From NCBI GenBank assembly GCA_041753575.1, contig JBGSUA010000123.1, positions 6,673 to 70,672 of the forward strand: DNA of 64,000 nt, given 5' to 3'. The notes beneath the pieces are model-generated. The model did no database searches and was not told the DNA's origin. It worked only from the letters and a program-made list of their open reading frames with translations. Of the stretch, positions 15,964-24,169 are shown one piece after another; position 1 is the stretch's first letter; each line of letters starts with the position of its first letter. A program made the translations under genes and the position numbers. The stretch is from CG2-30-51-40 sp041753575. GTDB lineage: Bacteria; Desulfobacterota; DSM-4660; Desulfatiglandales; Desulfatiglandaceae.

Positions 15964-16491
15964 CTACGTTGATATGTCAATAAGGAGCCCTTCTCCCCTT
16001 TCAATGTGATGCATCCAATGGAAGAAATCCTTTTCAGTGATGTTGTTCTTCTTTATCTCCTTTATCTTGCCATGCATATCCAGCAGGACAATATCAATGA
16101 ATGTCTCATTCTTGTCCTGATAGACGCAGAAGCGGTATGGCGATTTCTCTTTCAAAAGCGCGGCATGGGCTCTGTCGGTGGCCTCGGAAAGCTCAGCGAA
16201 TCTCCCATCCACGCGAGTTTTGCTGTGGCGTATCTTTTCAGCGGGCCTGTTTTCAGTAGGAGTTTTTGACGCCTGGGTTAACGTTCGCCCGGCATTGAGG
16301 AAAGCTGTTACCATCCGGTAGCAGTCGTTTATCTCCTGCAGCTTTCGCGCGGCCTTCGCCTGCAAAGCCGGCTGGCCTGAAAAGCGGTCGGGGTGCCAGA
16401 CGCGTGCAAGGTAGCGGTACGCCTGCTTTACTTCAGCAAGTGTTACGCTTGGCAGGAGATCAAGGGTTTGAAAGCATTTCCTGATATCCAT
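15964..16491 (-). CDS. DnaJ-domain protein
   Basis: A 175-residue protein with an N-terminal J domain (about residues 7-62). The HPD motif that triggers DnaK ATP hydrolysis is at residues 33-35 (RVWHPDRFSG). There is no Gly/Phe region and no zinc domain, so it is a specialised co-chaperone rather than classical DnaJ. The C-terminal 80 residues (from about 95) read RAHAALLKEKSPYRFCVYQD and resemble nothing I can name. Its start overlaps a decayed gene upstream by about 50 bases. Confidence 0.8.
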   Translation of the reverse strand: MDIRKCFQTLDLLPSVTLAEVKQAYRYLARVWHPDRFSGQPALQAKAARKLQEINDCYRMVTAFLNAGRTLTQASKTPTENRPAEKIRHSKTRVDGRFAELSEATDRAHAALLKEKSPYRFCVYQDKNETFIDIVLLDMHGKIKEIKKNNITEKDFFHWMHHIERGEGLLIDIST

Positions 16492-16936
16492 CTCTTATGG
16501 ACAGGTGCTCTGGCTGAAAACATAGTTCTCGTCATTATCTCTGTATTGTCCGCGCCAACGATCCCGGCCACGGTCGGAGGAAATGTTCCGCTGCTCGCTG
16601 CCGCGATTATCTTTGTGGATTTTTCTCCTGATCCCTCGATGGATACCCACTGCTTCATGACAACTCCGGAAGATCCGGCATCGTATGTGCCGGGGCCCAA
16701 TTTGATAAGATAAGGGCTGTCTTCGGAGGCGTCTGATATAGGGAGATGGTGTTAAGAAGCGAGGATCTCAGTCTTAGTGAAGTGTCTGTGCTCTTGGGGC
16801 TTATGATTATTATGGTCCCTATATCGGCTGATTTCCCACCTATGATAAGCTGGGAAGCATCTGCAGTCGCCTGATAGGACAGAGCTGAAAGAATAAAATG
16901 AACCACTCCAGCTACACAGCATTTAGCAATTCTCAT
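16443..16936 (-). pseudogene. Remnant of a secreted right-handed beta-helix-type surface protein
   Basis: Two consecutive minus-strand readings belong to one gene. The first (from 16936) has a signal peptide ending ATADA and continues to LLNTI. The second begins SDASEDSPYLIKLGPGTYDA and runs to GADNTEIMTRTM. The joint implies an out-of-frame insertion of about 8 bases (TCCCTATA) between them. Homology then stops near 16525, so most of the expected helix is missing. The LIKLGPGTYD pattern is common in parallel beta-helix surface proteins. Function is lost; assignment is by pattern only. Confidence 0.5.
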
Positions 16937-17157
16937 TTCTTATCCTCCTTAAGAAAGGTGCTGAAGGAAAAACCGGACTTCAACCAATTTAGCATAGCCA
17001 CAAAAAATAATCCATAGGTTTTCCAACTCGAAACCATCTTCCACAGAGGCACCATTATATCAAACGGAAATAGTTTCAAAAATGATGATTAAGCAAATGA
17101 ATCCTTATTCTTGGCCCTAACCATTTTCTACCTTGCCCGTAATGAGTTTCTAAGAAC

Positions 17158-17197
17158 AAGCTCCCAAGATTGCTACCGTCATTCTATTGGGGAGCTT
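17158..17197. other. Stem-loop in the gap before the DksA-like gene
   Basis: AAGCTCCCAA and TTGGGGAGCTT can pair (one-base bulge) around a loop of about 19 bases. It lies in the 316-bp gap (16937-17252) between the beta-helix remnant and the DksA-like gene. It could be a terminator or 5' leader hairpin; there is no strong U-tract. Nothing else was recognised in this gap. Confidence 0.3.
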
Positions 17198-17252
17198 CTT
17201 TCATGCGAGGATACCTATTAACTGAGGACTGATCAGCGGCGGAGGTAAAGAA

Positions 17253-17660
17253 ATGGTAAGGGAGAAGAGAAAGGCTGTTGAAACTGGACGTGGTGTCAAG
17301 GAGCAATTGTCCGATATATTGATTGGAATGTCCGTAGATGTCAGGGGTGTTGCCGGCAGTGCATCTCAACTTGACAGACATCCGGACTTTCTGGATCAGG
17401 CGGCCGCTCACAGGGACAGGGAAGTGAGACTGAGACTGCTTAAAAGGAAAAGCGAGCGATTCTATGAGGTTCAGGACGCCTTGTTTCGAATTGAGAATGG
17501 CACTTACGGCATCTGTACGAATTGCGGGGATGAGATCGGCCCTGCCCGTCTAAATGCTTATCCGACTACAACCTTGTGCCTGGAGTGCCAGAGAGATCAG
17601 GAGCGCTGTGCGAGGATAAGATCATCCTATCACAGAACTGTTTCATCACTTCCTGCTTGA
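17253..17660 (+). CDS. TraR/DksA-family zinc-finger regulator
   Basis: A 135-residue RNA-polymerase secondary-channel regulator. A charged helical N-terminal part leads into the C4 zinc finger ICTNCGDEI ... LCLECQ (about residues 87-112), preceded by the typical ALFRIENGTYG. These proteins adjust transcription initiation, often together with ppGpp. GGAGG lies 8 bases ahead of the ATG. It is a stand-alone gene followed by a LysE-like exporter. Confidence 0.88.
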   Translation: MVREKRKAVETGRGVKEQLSDILIGMSVDVRGVAGSASQLDRHPDFLDQAAAHRDREVRLRLLKRKSERFYEVQDALFRIENGTYGICTNCGDEIGPARLNAYPTTTLCLECQRDQERCARIRSSYHRTVSSLPA

Positions 17661-17738
17661 TGATCCACCGCCAAACAGCAAAGATGTACTGCTGTAATTC
17701 CAAAGGGATAGATCTAGAGTGGGAACCTCCGGACAGGC

Positions 17739-18389
17739 ATGGGGCGAAAGCCCGTGGATGAACTGGGCATCCTGCACTTCCTTAGGTATGTGGCGGCCGG
17801 TTTCACATTATGCGCTCCGATCGGCCCGATAGGGCTGCTTTGCCTTAAAAAAAGCATCGTAGAGGGACGCCTGGCTGGTTTCATATCTATCCTGGGAGCA
17901 TCCACTATGGATGGGTTTTATTGCGTAATTGCGGGATTAGGAGTCGCCTGTCTTTCTGATTTCCTCACAAATGAGAAGGGTACCGTAGCATTGGTGGGCG
18001 GAATTGCTATCAGCTTTGTCGGCATCAAGATCTTTGTATCGAAATCGAATGAAAGTAAGGAGTCCAGCCTTTCCAGGAGACTTGGGCATGCCTTTGTTAC
18101 AAGTCTTCTCCTTATGCTTACCAATCCGTTTCCGATACTTGTTTTTGCGGCGGTATTCGCGTCGTTGGGATCATTCGAGGTGGAAAGCCGTGGCCAATAC
18201 CTGATAATGAGCTCTGCATGCGTCTTTATCGGCTCTTCCCTATGGGGGTTCATTCTTATTGCCTCAGCAGGGCTATTCCGACAACATCCGGCCATCTCCC
18301 TGGCACGAGTAATGAACAGAGTGTGCGGGCTCATTCTGCTTTTAGTGGGTTTGGCAGCGGTGATTCTCGCATTACTTGACGGGAGGTAA
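17739..18389 (+). CDS. LysE/RhtB-type amino-acid exporter family protein
   Basis: A 216-residue integral membrane protein with six hydrophobic segments. The LysE-like N-terminal CAPIGPIGLLCLKKSIVEG (about residues 25-43) contains the GP motif of the family, and LLMLTNPFPILVFAAVFASL (about residues 126-145) matches the second half. Members export amino acids or other small solutes; the substrate here is unknown. No strong ribosome site precedes 17739; a GTG at 17754 is an alternative start. Confidence 0.78.
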   Translation: MGRKPVDELGILHFLRYVAAGFTLCAPIGPIGLLCLKKSIVEGRLAGFISILGASTMDGFYCVIAGLGVACLSDFLTNEKGTVALVGGIAISFVGIKIFVSKSNESKESSLSRRLGHAFVTSLLLMLTNPFPILVFAAVFASLGSFEVESRGQYLIMSSACVFIGSSLWGFILIASAGLFRQHPAISLARVMNRVCGLILLLVGLAAVILALLDGR

Positions 18390-18479
18390 TCTTCATAGCT
18401 ATGCATCATAAGAAAATGGAGAAAAGAGAAGCGGTATGCACGGAGACAAACTCAATCCCAGAGGGGTTATGGCATTTCT

Positions 18480-19787
18480 ATGAATGAGCGTGAAAACGGT
18501 AATTGTGCCTTGCCTTTGAACGCCCGCCAGATCCGTGGAATCTTCGCGGACCATGTGCCTGGGCAACTGGTGATTCAGTTGACGGATCGCTGCAACGGAC
18601 TTTGCCCACAGTTCGGAATGAGAGCCACTGAAACTTTTAGGCGTTCTACTCTGCCGGTTGATGAGGCAAGGAGGATCATAGATGCAGCATCCGAAAGGGG
18701 CTTTACCGTGCTCTCTTTTACGGGGGGCGAACCGCTGCTTCTTCTTGATGATCTTTGCTCCCTTATAAAATATGCCGGCAGGGCCGGAATGAGGTATATA
18801 AGAACAGGCACAAACGGATTTTTCTTCTCGAATCCTGAGCGGTCTGACTTCGACACTCGTATTGCAAGGATTGCCGACGCCCTTTGTGAAGCTCCTCTAA
18901 GAAATCTCTGGATAAGCATAGATTCGGCTGATGTGGCTGTTCATGAATCAATGCGGGGACTGCCTGGTGTCATCAAGGGCATCCAAAAGGCCCTTCCTGT
19001 CTTCCATGAGAGAGGGCTTTATCCTACCGCCAATCTGGGCATAAACAGGAACATTGCGGGGCTCTGGCAGAGAGAGCTTTCCCTCCATCCGTCCCTGAAT
19101 TTCCGGAGAGCTTCACGTGGTTTCTACGAGTATTTCAGCAATGCTTTCAGCATGTTTTTAGATTTTGTCATGGATCTCGGCTTCACTCTAGTAAACACTT
19201 GCTATCCCATGTCAGTGTCCTCCAGCGGAAGGGAAGAGCTTGGAGCTGTGTATAGGGCGGAGTCCGCCGACCATGTTGTGAGCTTCACAGAGCAGGAAAA
19301 GACTCTTCTTTTTGATGCCCTTCTTTCAACAATCCCGACCTATCGAAACCGATTGCGGATTTTTACCCCGCTAAGCGCCTTACACGCCCTTGCAAGAAAT
19401 TACGGAGGGGAGCCGACAGTCAAGTACCCATGCAGGGGCGGAATTGATTTCTTCTTTGTGGATGCAAAAGGCGACCTTTATCCATGCGGATACAGGGGAA
19501 AGGAAAACCTTGGAAAGCTTTGGAACCTAAACAGATCCATTCATGCTTCAAACGGAAAAGGCCTCTGCACTCTCTGTGACTGGGAATGCTTCAGGGATCC
19601 TTCCTACCTTCTCGGCCCTTTTCTTTCAGCTTCAAGGCATCCCTTGAGGTTCGCAAGCTCCATTCGCGATGACAAGGCATTTTACAGCCTATGGCTTGAT
19701 GATCTAACGTATTACAAGAAATGCGATTTCTTTGACGGCAGAAAGCCGCCTAGACTACCCGGGACTTCCTTTACTTCTGCAGATTGA
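18480..19787 (+). CDS. Radical SAM protein with a substituted cluster cysteine
   Basis: A 435-residue radical SAM/SPASM-like protein. The expected CxxxCxxC cluster motif is at residues 38-45, but the third position is Phe45 (CNGLCPQF, codon TTC at 18612-18614) where relatives read CPQCGMR. The rest of the barrel is intact, including the SAM-binding SFTGGEPLLL (about residue 77) and LWISIDSA. The C-terminal region has further Cys groups (YPCRGG, LYPCGYRG, CTLCDWEC), as in auxiliary-cluster domains. A single G-to-T change would explain the loss. As read, it could not hold a normal SAM-cleaving cluster. Substrate unknown. Confidence 0.75.
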   Translation: MNERENGNCALPLNARQIRGIFADHVPGQLVIQLTDRCNGLCPQFGMRATETFRRSTLPVDEARRIIDAASERGFTVLSFTGGEPLLLLDDLCSLIKYAGRAGMRYIRTGTNGFFFSNPERSDFDTRIARIADALCEAPLRNLWISIDSADVAVHESMRGLPGVIKGIQKALPVFHERGLYPTANLGINRNIAGLWQRELSLHPSLNFRRASRGFYEYFSNAFSMFLDFVMDLGFTLVNTCYPMSVSSSGREELGAVYRAESADHVVSFTEQEKTLLFDALLSTIPTYRNRLRIFTPLSALHALARNYGGEPTVKYPCRGGIDFFFVDAKGDLYPCGYRGKENLGKLWNLNRSIHASNGKGLCTLCDWECFRDPSYLLGPFLSASRHPLRFASSIRDDKAFYSLWLDDLTYYKKCDFFDGRKPPRLPGTSFTSAD

Positions 19788-20044
19788 ACCGCAGCTGGGC
19801 CTGAGATTTCTGCAGCTCTGCCGTTTTCATTGTAACAGTTCACAAATAATTGTTTGTCATCCCTCGGGAAAATATCCACTGGCCCGGCCAGCGCCCGCCT
19901 TGAAAAGATCTTTAGGATCGAAGTATGTGCATTTTAAACTTTTTCTTATTGTCTTGCGTCTCCTGTGCAGGAGTGACAGATAACCGCCGGAGACTTCGGG
20001 CAAAGATTTTTGATGATGAGCAGGCGAGGTAATGATATCCGGGC

Positions 20045-21043
20045 ATGGACGCTGGGAATAAGAACGAGAGAGCAACTGGAGAGTTACAGAATACCTGCGG
20101 GGGCCTTGCCAAGGAAGGAGCTGGTTCCGAAGCTCCAGCCTTTTCAGAGATGCTGCGAGAGGCAAGAGAAGGAGACAGGAAAGCATTTGAGGGAGTCGCC
20201 GCTGCTCTCTATGGTGACGTTTTCAGGGCGATATATTACCGCACCCGCTCCAGGATGGACGCAGAGGATCTCACCCAGGAGGTATTCCTCAAGGCCTTTG
20301 AAAAGATCAAGTCTCTGAAAGATGATGGTCATATCAGATTCTGGCTCTTTGCCATAGCCCTCAACCGGGTTCGCGATTATCGAAGAAAGTCCTTTTTCAA
20401 GATATGGATCGGTAAGAAGCCTTCTGAAGCTCAAGAGGAAACCGAATATGCGCTTCAAGCAAGCAGCGATGCGGCAATCGCACCCATGCTCCGGAAGTCT
20501 TTCTGGAAAGAGCTTGAGGGATTCCTCGGAGGACTTTCAGAACTTCAAAGAGAGGCCTTTATGCTGAGATATATGGACGGGCTTTCCCTTTCCGAAATGG
20601 CCGGGGTCATGGGTAAGGATGAGAGCACTATAAAGAATCATCTTTATGTGCCTTCCCCGCAGAGGAGCTGCTTGATTCGCTCGCTCATAAAAAGAATGGA
20701 TTCTATGTCCAGGTGCTCCAGGATGGTCTCGTCAAAGAGGAGCTTTGCCTGTGCCCCGAAACCCTCTCCTCCTTCTTCGTCCCAGAACATCAGCATGACC
20801 GGTATGCGAGGCAGGGGCCGGAAGACGATAGCGGCATCCGCACCTGAATCGTCTTTTTCCAATGGACTCCCGCCCATTGCAAGGGCTGCCTTTACAAGGT
20901 CCCCACCGTGCCCCCTGAAGCGTTCGGCAATAGGCTTTTCAACGTTTCCCTCCATGGTTTTTATCTTGGAGACGGTATTGGGAAGTTCCACCAGCCCTTT
21001 CCACTTGCCGGTCGGCTCTCTCATCCCTCCCTGGGCCATGTGA
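20045..21043 (+). CDS. Sigma-70 family RNA polymerase sigma factor, C-terminus replaced
   Basis: ECF-type sigma factor. Region 2 is at about residues 35-120 (DAEDLTQEVFLKAFEKI, then FWLFAIALNRVRDYRRK). Region 4 is at about residues 160-199 (LSELQREAFMLRYMDGLSLS, ending with the recognition helix ESTIKNHLY). Homology stops at about 20640, exactly where the convergent DUF3786 gene ends. The remaining 130 or so codons are merely the antisense of that gene. A normal protein continues RAxxKLR after HLY and then stops, so roughly 15-20 native residues are missing. A deletion has probably fused the two convergent genes tail to tail. The start is uncertain. Confidence 0.65.
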   Translation: MDAGNKNERATGELQNTCGGLAKEGAGSEAPAFSEMLREAREGDRKAFEGVAAALYGDVFRAIYYRTRSRMDAEDLTQEVFLKAFEKIKSLKDDGHIRFWLFAIALNRVRDYRRKSFFKIWIGKKPSEAQEETEYALQASSDAAIAPMLRKSFWKELEGFLGGLSELQREAFMLRYMDGLSLSEMAGVMGKDESTIKNHLYVPSPQRSCLIRSLIKRMDSMSRCSRMVSSKRSFACAPKPSPPSSSQNISMTGMRGRGRKTIAASAPESSFSNGLPPIARAAFTRSPPCPLKRSAIGFSTFPSMVFILETVLGSSTSPFHLPVGSLIPPWAM

Positions 21044-21471
21044 TTGTAAATGAAGACCTGTTCCCAGCGATTGAGAGAACCTCCGCCTTTCTTGATTATC
21101 CTTCCCGGGAGTATCAAAAGGGTGTCCAAAAAGTAAGGGATTTCCAGCGCGTCTTCTCCATACTCTTCCACAAGCCGGCCCCCGATTCTCATCGGCAGAT
21201 CATCTATCTTCATGGAAGCGGCCCTTGTCATGGCCCACTTAAGAGCGTCTTTGGCCGGATCACGCCTGGTCCATCTGCCTGCCTCCTGCTGGTTTTTCAG
21301 ATCCTCCTTGATGGATTTAAGTTTTTCAGGTGCCACATGGGGGCATTTTTCAAGGGGAAGTCCTTCCGAAACCACCATACTCGCAAAGGCCATGCAGGTT
21401 GGAAACCCGCACTCGCGGCAGTTGGTTCTGGGAAGGACTTTGCTGTAGAGATCCAATACAGACCAGGGCAT
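20644..21471 (-). CDS. DUF3786 protein with N-terminal Fe-S domain
   Basis: A 275-residue protein. Residues 15-45 form the small [4Fe-4S] domain seen in corrinoid/acetyl-CoA pathway proteins: NCRECGFPTCMAFA and a later EKCPHV. The remaining 200 residues match DUF3786, a family I know mostly from anaerobes, with PYFLDTLLILPGRIIKKGGG and WEQVFIYNHMAQGG. It may sense or use corrinoid or C1 chemistry, but no function is established. A 57-residue gene ends 10 bases upstream. Its stop codon abuts the broken sigma-factor reading frame on the other strand. Confidence 0.8.
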   Translation of the reverse strand: MPWSVLDLYSKVLPRTNCRECGFPTCMAFASMVVSEGLPLEKCPHVAPEKLKSIKEDLKNQQEAGRWTRRDPAKDALKWAMTRAASMKIDDLPMRIGGRLVEEYGEDALEIPYFLDTLLILPGRIIKKGGGSLNRWEQVFIYNHMAQGGMREPTGKWKGLVELPNTVSKIKTMEGNVEKPIAERFRGHGGDLVKAALAMGGSPLEKDDSGADAAIVFRPLPRIPVMLMFWDEEGGEGFGAQAKLLFDETILEHLDIESILFMSERIKQLLCGEGT

Positions 21472-21481
21472 GGATCGCGCC

Positions 21482-21658
21482 TCAAGGCATTATGCCGGTG
21501 GATTTGCTTCTGTCCAGCGCGGAGCTGGTCTTGGAGCGCAGGATTGGCTTGATGACCTCCTTTATGAATCTCAGGGCGTCGTCCTTATCCGAGTCCATCA
21601 GAATCGCTTCAAGCCTCATGAGGTCTGCGTCGCTCAATTCTATTATTGTTTTGTTCAT
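21482..21658 (-). CDS. Small hypothetical protein upstream of DUF3786
   Basis: A 58-residue acidic helical protein (MNKTIIELSDADLMRLEAIL, then DSDKDDALRFIKEVIKPIL). The frame is open to 21814, but an AAAGGG-type site and the clean N-terminus favour the ATG at 21658. It ends 10 bases before DUF3786, suggesting a two-gene operon. I do not recognise a family. Confidence 0.5.
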   Translation of the reverse strand: MNKTIIELSDADLMRLEAILMDSDKDDALRFIKEVIKPILRSKTSSALDRSKSTGIMP

Positions 21659-21865
21659 AGCCTTTTTACCCTTTCTTTCTGTATTATGGGTAACTCTAGC
21701 TGCCTGAGATGTCAACCTACAATGAAGACTGTTGAGATAGCAGAAAGCCGGAATTGGGGCGGCAAATGAAAAGGCTTTGGATGAAAGTGCGTCCAACCTA
21801 TTGGCCATTTTCATCTTTCCTTGTGCTCAGTCCGGGCATGAGGGTTTACATGAAAATTGGTAGTC

Positions 21866-21960
21866 CTAGCGGCGTAGGTCGCTATCCGGTCCTTGTTCCG
21901 GCCTTCGCCGGAATGACGACCTGGATGCCGGATCGAGTCCGGAACGACATGCGGCATTTT
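21866..21960. repeat. Palindrome-rich intergenic repeat
   Basis: A run of GC-rich self-complementary blocks. CCGGCCTTCGCCGG forms one hairpin, and CCGGATCGAGTCCGG another, linked by GACGACCTGGATG. It resembles the dispersed REP-like sequences common in many proteobacteria. It lies between the small DUF3786-linked gene and the MFS gene. No second copy was found in the window. Confidence 0.4.
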
Positions 21961-22013
21961 CATGCTTCGTTGTGCCCCAACAGGGCATGGCGGTTAGACA
22001 GAGGCAGCATTTG

Positions 22014-23255
22014 ATGTCAGGAAATCATAAAATCACACAAAGAGCTTTAGAAATATCGGGCTTTCTGGGTCTTCAGCGAAACACATTGGGGCTGCTTGCG
22101 ATTGTTGTCCTGGTGGGCATGGGGGAGCGAATGGCGGAGCGCTTCCTGCCTATTTACATACTGGCTTTGGGGGGCGGGACCATGGCCGTAGGCATATTGC
22201 AGGCAATGGACAATCTGCTTTCGGCTCTTTACTCTTTTCCGGGCGGTTATCTCTCGGATCGGGTGGGCGCAAGACGCTCGCTTCTCATCTTCAACTTGGT
22301 TGCCATGGCAGGCTTTGCCCTGGTAATCGTGATCCCCTCCTGGCAGGCTGTTTTGGCAGGCGCGGTGCTTTTCATATCGTGGTCGGCCATTTCATCTCCG
22401 GCTACTATCAGTCTTACCTACAAGGTGCTTCCCAAGAATAAGCGCACGATGGGAGTGAGCATGCATTCCCTGGTGCGTCGCATTCCGATGGCCCTCGGTC
22501 CACTGGTGGGAGGAGTTTTTATCGGGCTTTGGGGAGAACGAAACGGAGTCCGGCTGGCCTTTGCGGCGGCATTCCTGATGGCGCTATTGGCCCTTTTGCT
22601 TCAGCAGAGAATGATCGAAGACGACAGACCTGCGCCATCTGGGGATGGCCCGGGATTGAGACCGGAGAAAAACCCCATCAAGCTCTTCCGCATGATGGGC
22701 CCAGAGATGAAGGGGCTCTTGGTTTCGGACATATTGATTCGATTCTGCGAACAGATCCCCTATGCCTTTGTGGTAATCTGGTGCATGAAAACCATTTTGG
22801 AGCCTGTGAGCGCTCTTCAATTCGGTCTTCTCACCACTTTAGAGATGGCTACCGCAGTCCTTGTTTATATACCTGTCGCATATATGGCCGACCGCAGCAC
22901 AAAGAAACCCTTTGTGGTAATTACCTTCGGATTTTTCACTCTCTTTCCTCTTGTGCTCTTGTGCAGCCGCTCTCTTGAATGGCTCATTGTAGCCTTCGTA
23001 ATACGGGGGCTAAAGGAATTCGGGGAACCCACCCGCAAGGCCCTGATCATGGATCTATCCCCTGAGCAGTGCAAGGCGGCGATGTTCGGCCTATACTATC
23101 TGATAAGGGATGTCTTCGTGTCCATGGCGGCCCTGGGAGGGGTCTTCCTGTGGCAGATAAGCCCTGAGACAAACCTTATGACGGCATTTTTCTTTGGCAT
23201 TGTCGGAACCGCAGCATTTGCGATCTTCGGGCGCGATATCATAAAGAGTCCTTGA
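22014..23255 (+). CDS. Major facilitator superfamily transporter
   Basis: A 413-residue membrane transporter with 12 hydrophobic segments. The MFS signature between helices 2 and 3 is GGYLSDRVGARRSLL (about residues 80-94), and a related YMADRSTKKP lies between helices 8 and 9. The frame extends to 21972; I prefer the ATG at 22014 because GAGGCAG lies ahead of it. Substrate and direction cannot be told from the sequence. It is followed after 129 bases by lutA and is not obviously part of that operon; a carboxylate role is possible but unproven. Confidence 0.85.
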   Translation: MSGNHKITQRALEISGFLGLQRNTLGLLAIVVLVGMGERMAERFLPIYILALGGGTMAVGILQAMDNLLSALYSFPGGYLSDRVGARRSLLIFNLVAMAGFALVIVIPSWQAVLAGAVLFISWSAISSPATISLTYKVLPKNKRTMGVSMHSLVRRIPMALGPLVGGVFIGLWGERNGVRLAFAAAFLMALLALLLQQRMIEDDRPAPSGDGPGLRPEKNPIKLFRMMGPEMKGLLVSDILIRFCEQIPYAFVVIWCMKTILEPVSALQFGLLTTLEMATAVLVYIPVAYMADRSTKKPFVVITFGFFTLFPLVLLCSRSLEWLIVAFVIRGLKEFGEPTRKALIMDLSPEQCKAAMFGLYYLIRDVFVSMAALGGVFLWQISPETNLMTAFFFGIVGTAAFAIFGRDIIKSP

Positions 23256-23384
23256 GGTTATTCCGGCTTTGCAATGCGTTATGAAGATGATCGCAGGCCG
23301 TCAAGTATGTTTTGACCCTTTGCTTTCAACGGATTATAGTGCCGCCGATCGCAGAAACTTCAGGAGAAAATAGCGTTACGAGAT

Positions 23385-24161
23385 ATGCCAGATAAAAACA
23401 CACATCCCAGGGTAGGACTATTCGTCACCTGTCTCGTGAACACCATGCGCCCGTCTGTAGGATTTGCGGCAGTGGAGCTGCTTGAGCTTGCCGGATGCAA
23501 GGTCGAGATTCCTCCCGAGCAGACCTGCTGCGGTCTTCCCGGCTACAACGCAGGCGACTTAAAGGACTGCAGAAGAATCGCAAGGCAGGTGATCCGTCTG
23601 TTCGAGCCCTATGATTATGTGGTGGTGCCCTCGGGCTCCTGCGCGGCCATGATAGCGCACAACTACCACGAACACGTTTTCGAGAATGAAGGAGTGTGGA
23701 GAAGGCGGGCCGAGGCCCTTGGAAAAAGGACCTTTGAACTTACCGGCTTTCTTGTTGACGTCCTTGGGTTTACTTTAACAGGCCTCCCCCTTGATCCGGG
23801 AGAGCTTAAGGCAACCTATCACGACAGTTGCTCTTGCCTTCGCAGGATGAAGGTGAAGTCCCAGCCCAGAAAACTCCTCAGGGACCTTTGCAGGATAGAG
23901 GTCAAAGAGATGGAACAGACGGAGGAATGCTGCGGTTTCGGCGGGAGCTTCAGCCTCAAGATGCCGGAGATTGCGGCCCGCCTGGGTGATGAAAAGATCA
24001 AGAGGGCGGTTTCGACAGGCGCCGATATGCTTATCGGAGGAGATTTGGGCTGCCTCCTGCATCTGGAGTCAAGGATAAAGGCCCAGGGAAACTCCATGAA
24101 GGTGATGCACGTGGCCGAGGTCCTTACAGGTCGAGCAAAAGTGCCGTCCGCAGGAAGGTGA
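23385..24161 (+). CDS. lutA: Lactate utilisation protein A (CCG-domain Fe-S protein)
   Basis: A 258-residue protein with two cysteine-rich CCG domains. The first is QTCCGLPGYNAGD (about residues 45-57) with an earlier Cys in FVTCLVN. The second is HDSCSCLRR and EECCGFGGSF (about residues 147-190). In LutABC these bind Fe-S or heterodisulfide-type clusters and pass electrons from lactate oxidation. It is the first of three overlapping genes. A lactate permease is not adjacent. Confidence 0.88.
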   Translation: MPDKNTHPRVGLFVTCLVNTMRPSVGFAAVELLELAGCKVEIPPEQTCCGLPGYNAGDLKDCRRIARQVIRLFEPYDYVVVPSGSCAAMIAHNYHEHVFENEGVWRRRAEALGKRTFELTGFLVDVLGFTLTGLPLDPGELKATYHDSCSCLRRMKVKSQPRKLLRDLCRIEVKEMEQTEECCGFGGSFSLKMPEIAARLGDEKIKRAVSTGADMLIGGDLGCLLHLESRIKAQGNSMKVMHVAEVLTGRAKVPSAGR

Positions 24162-24169
24162 GCAAAGGG

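Noticed and set aside
18612..18614. Selenocysteine or frameshift explanation for the missing radical SAM cysteine
   Set aside because: The codon is TTC, not TGA, and the frame continues intact on both sides; a point change is simpler.
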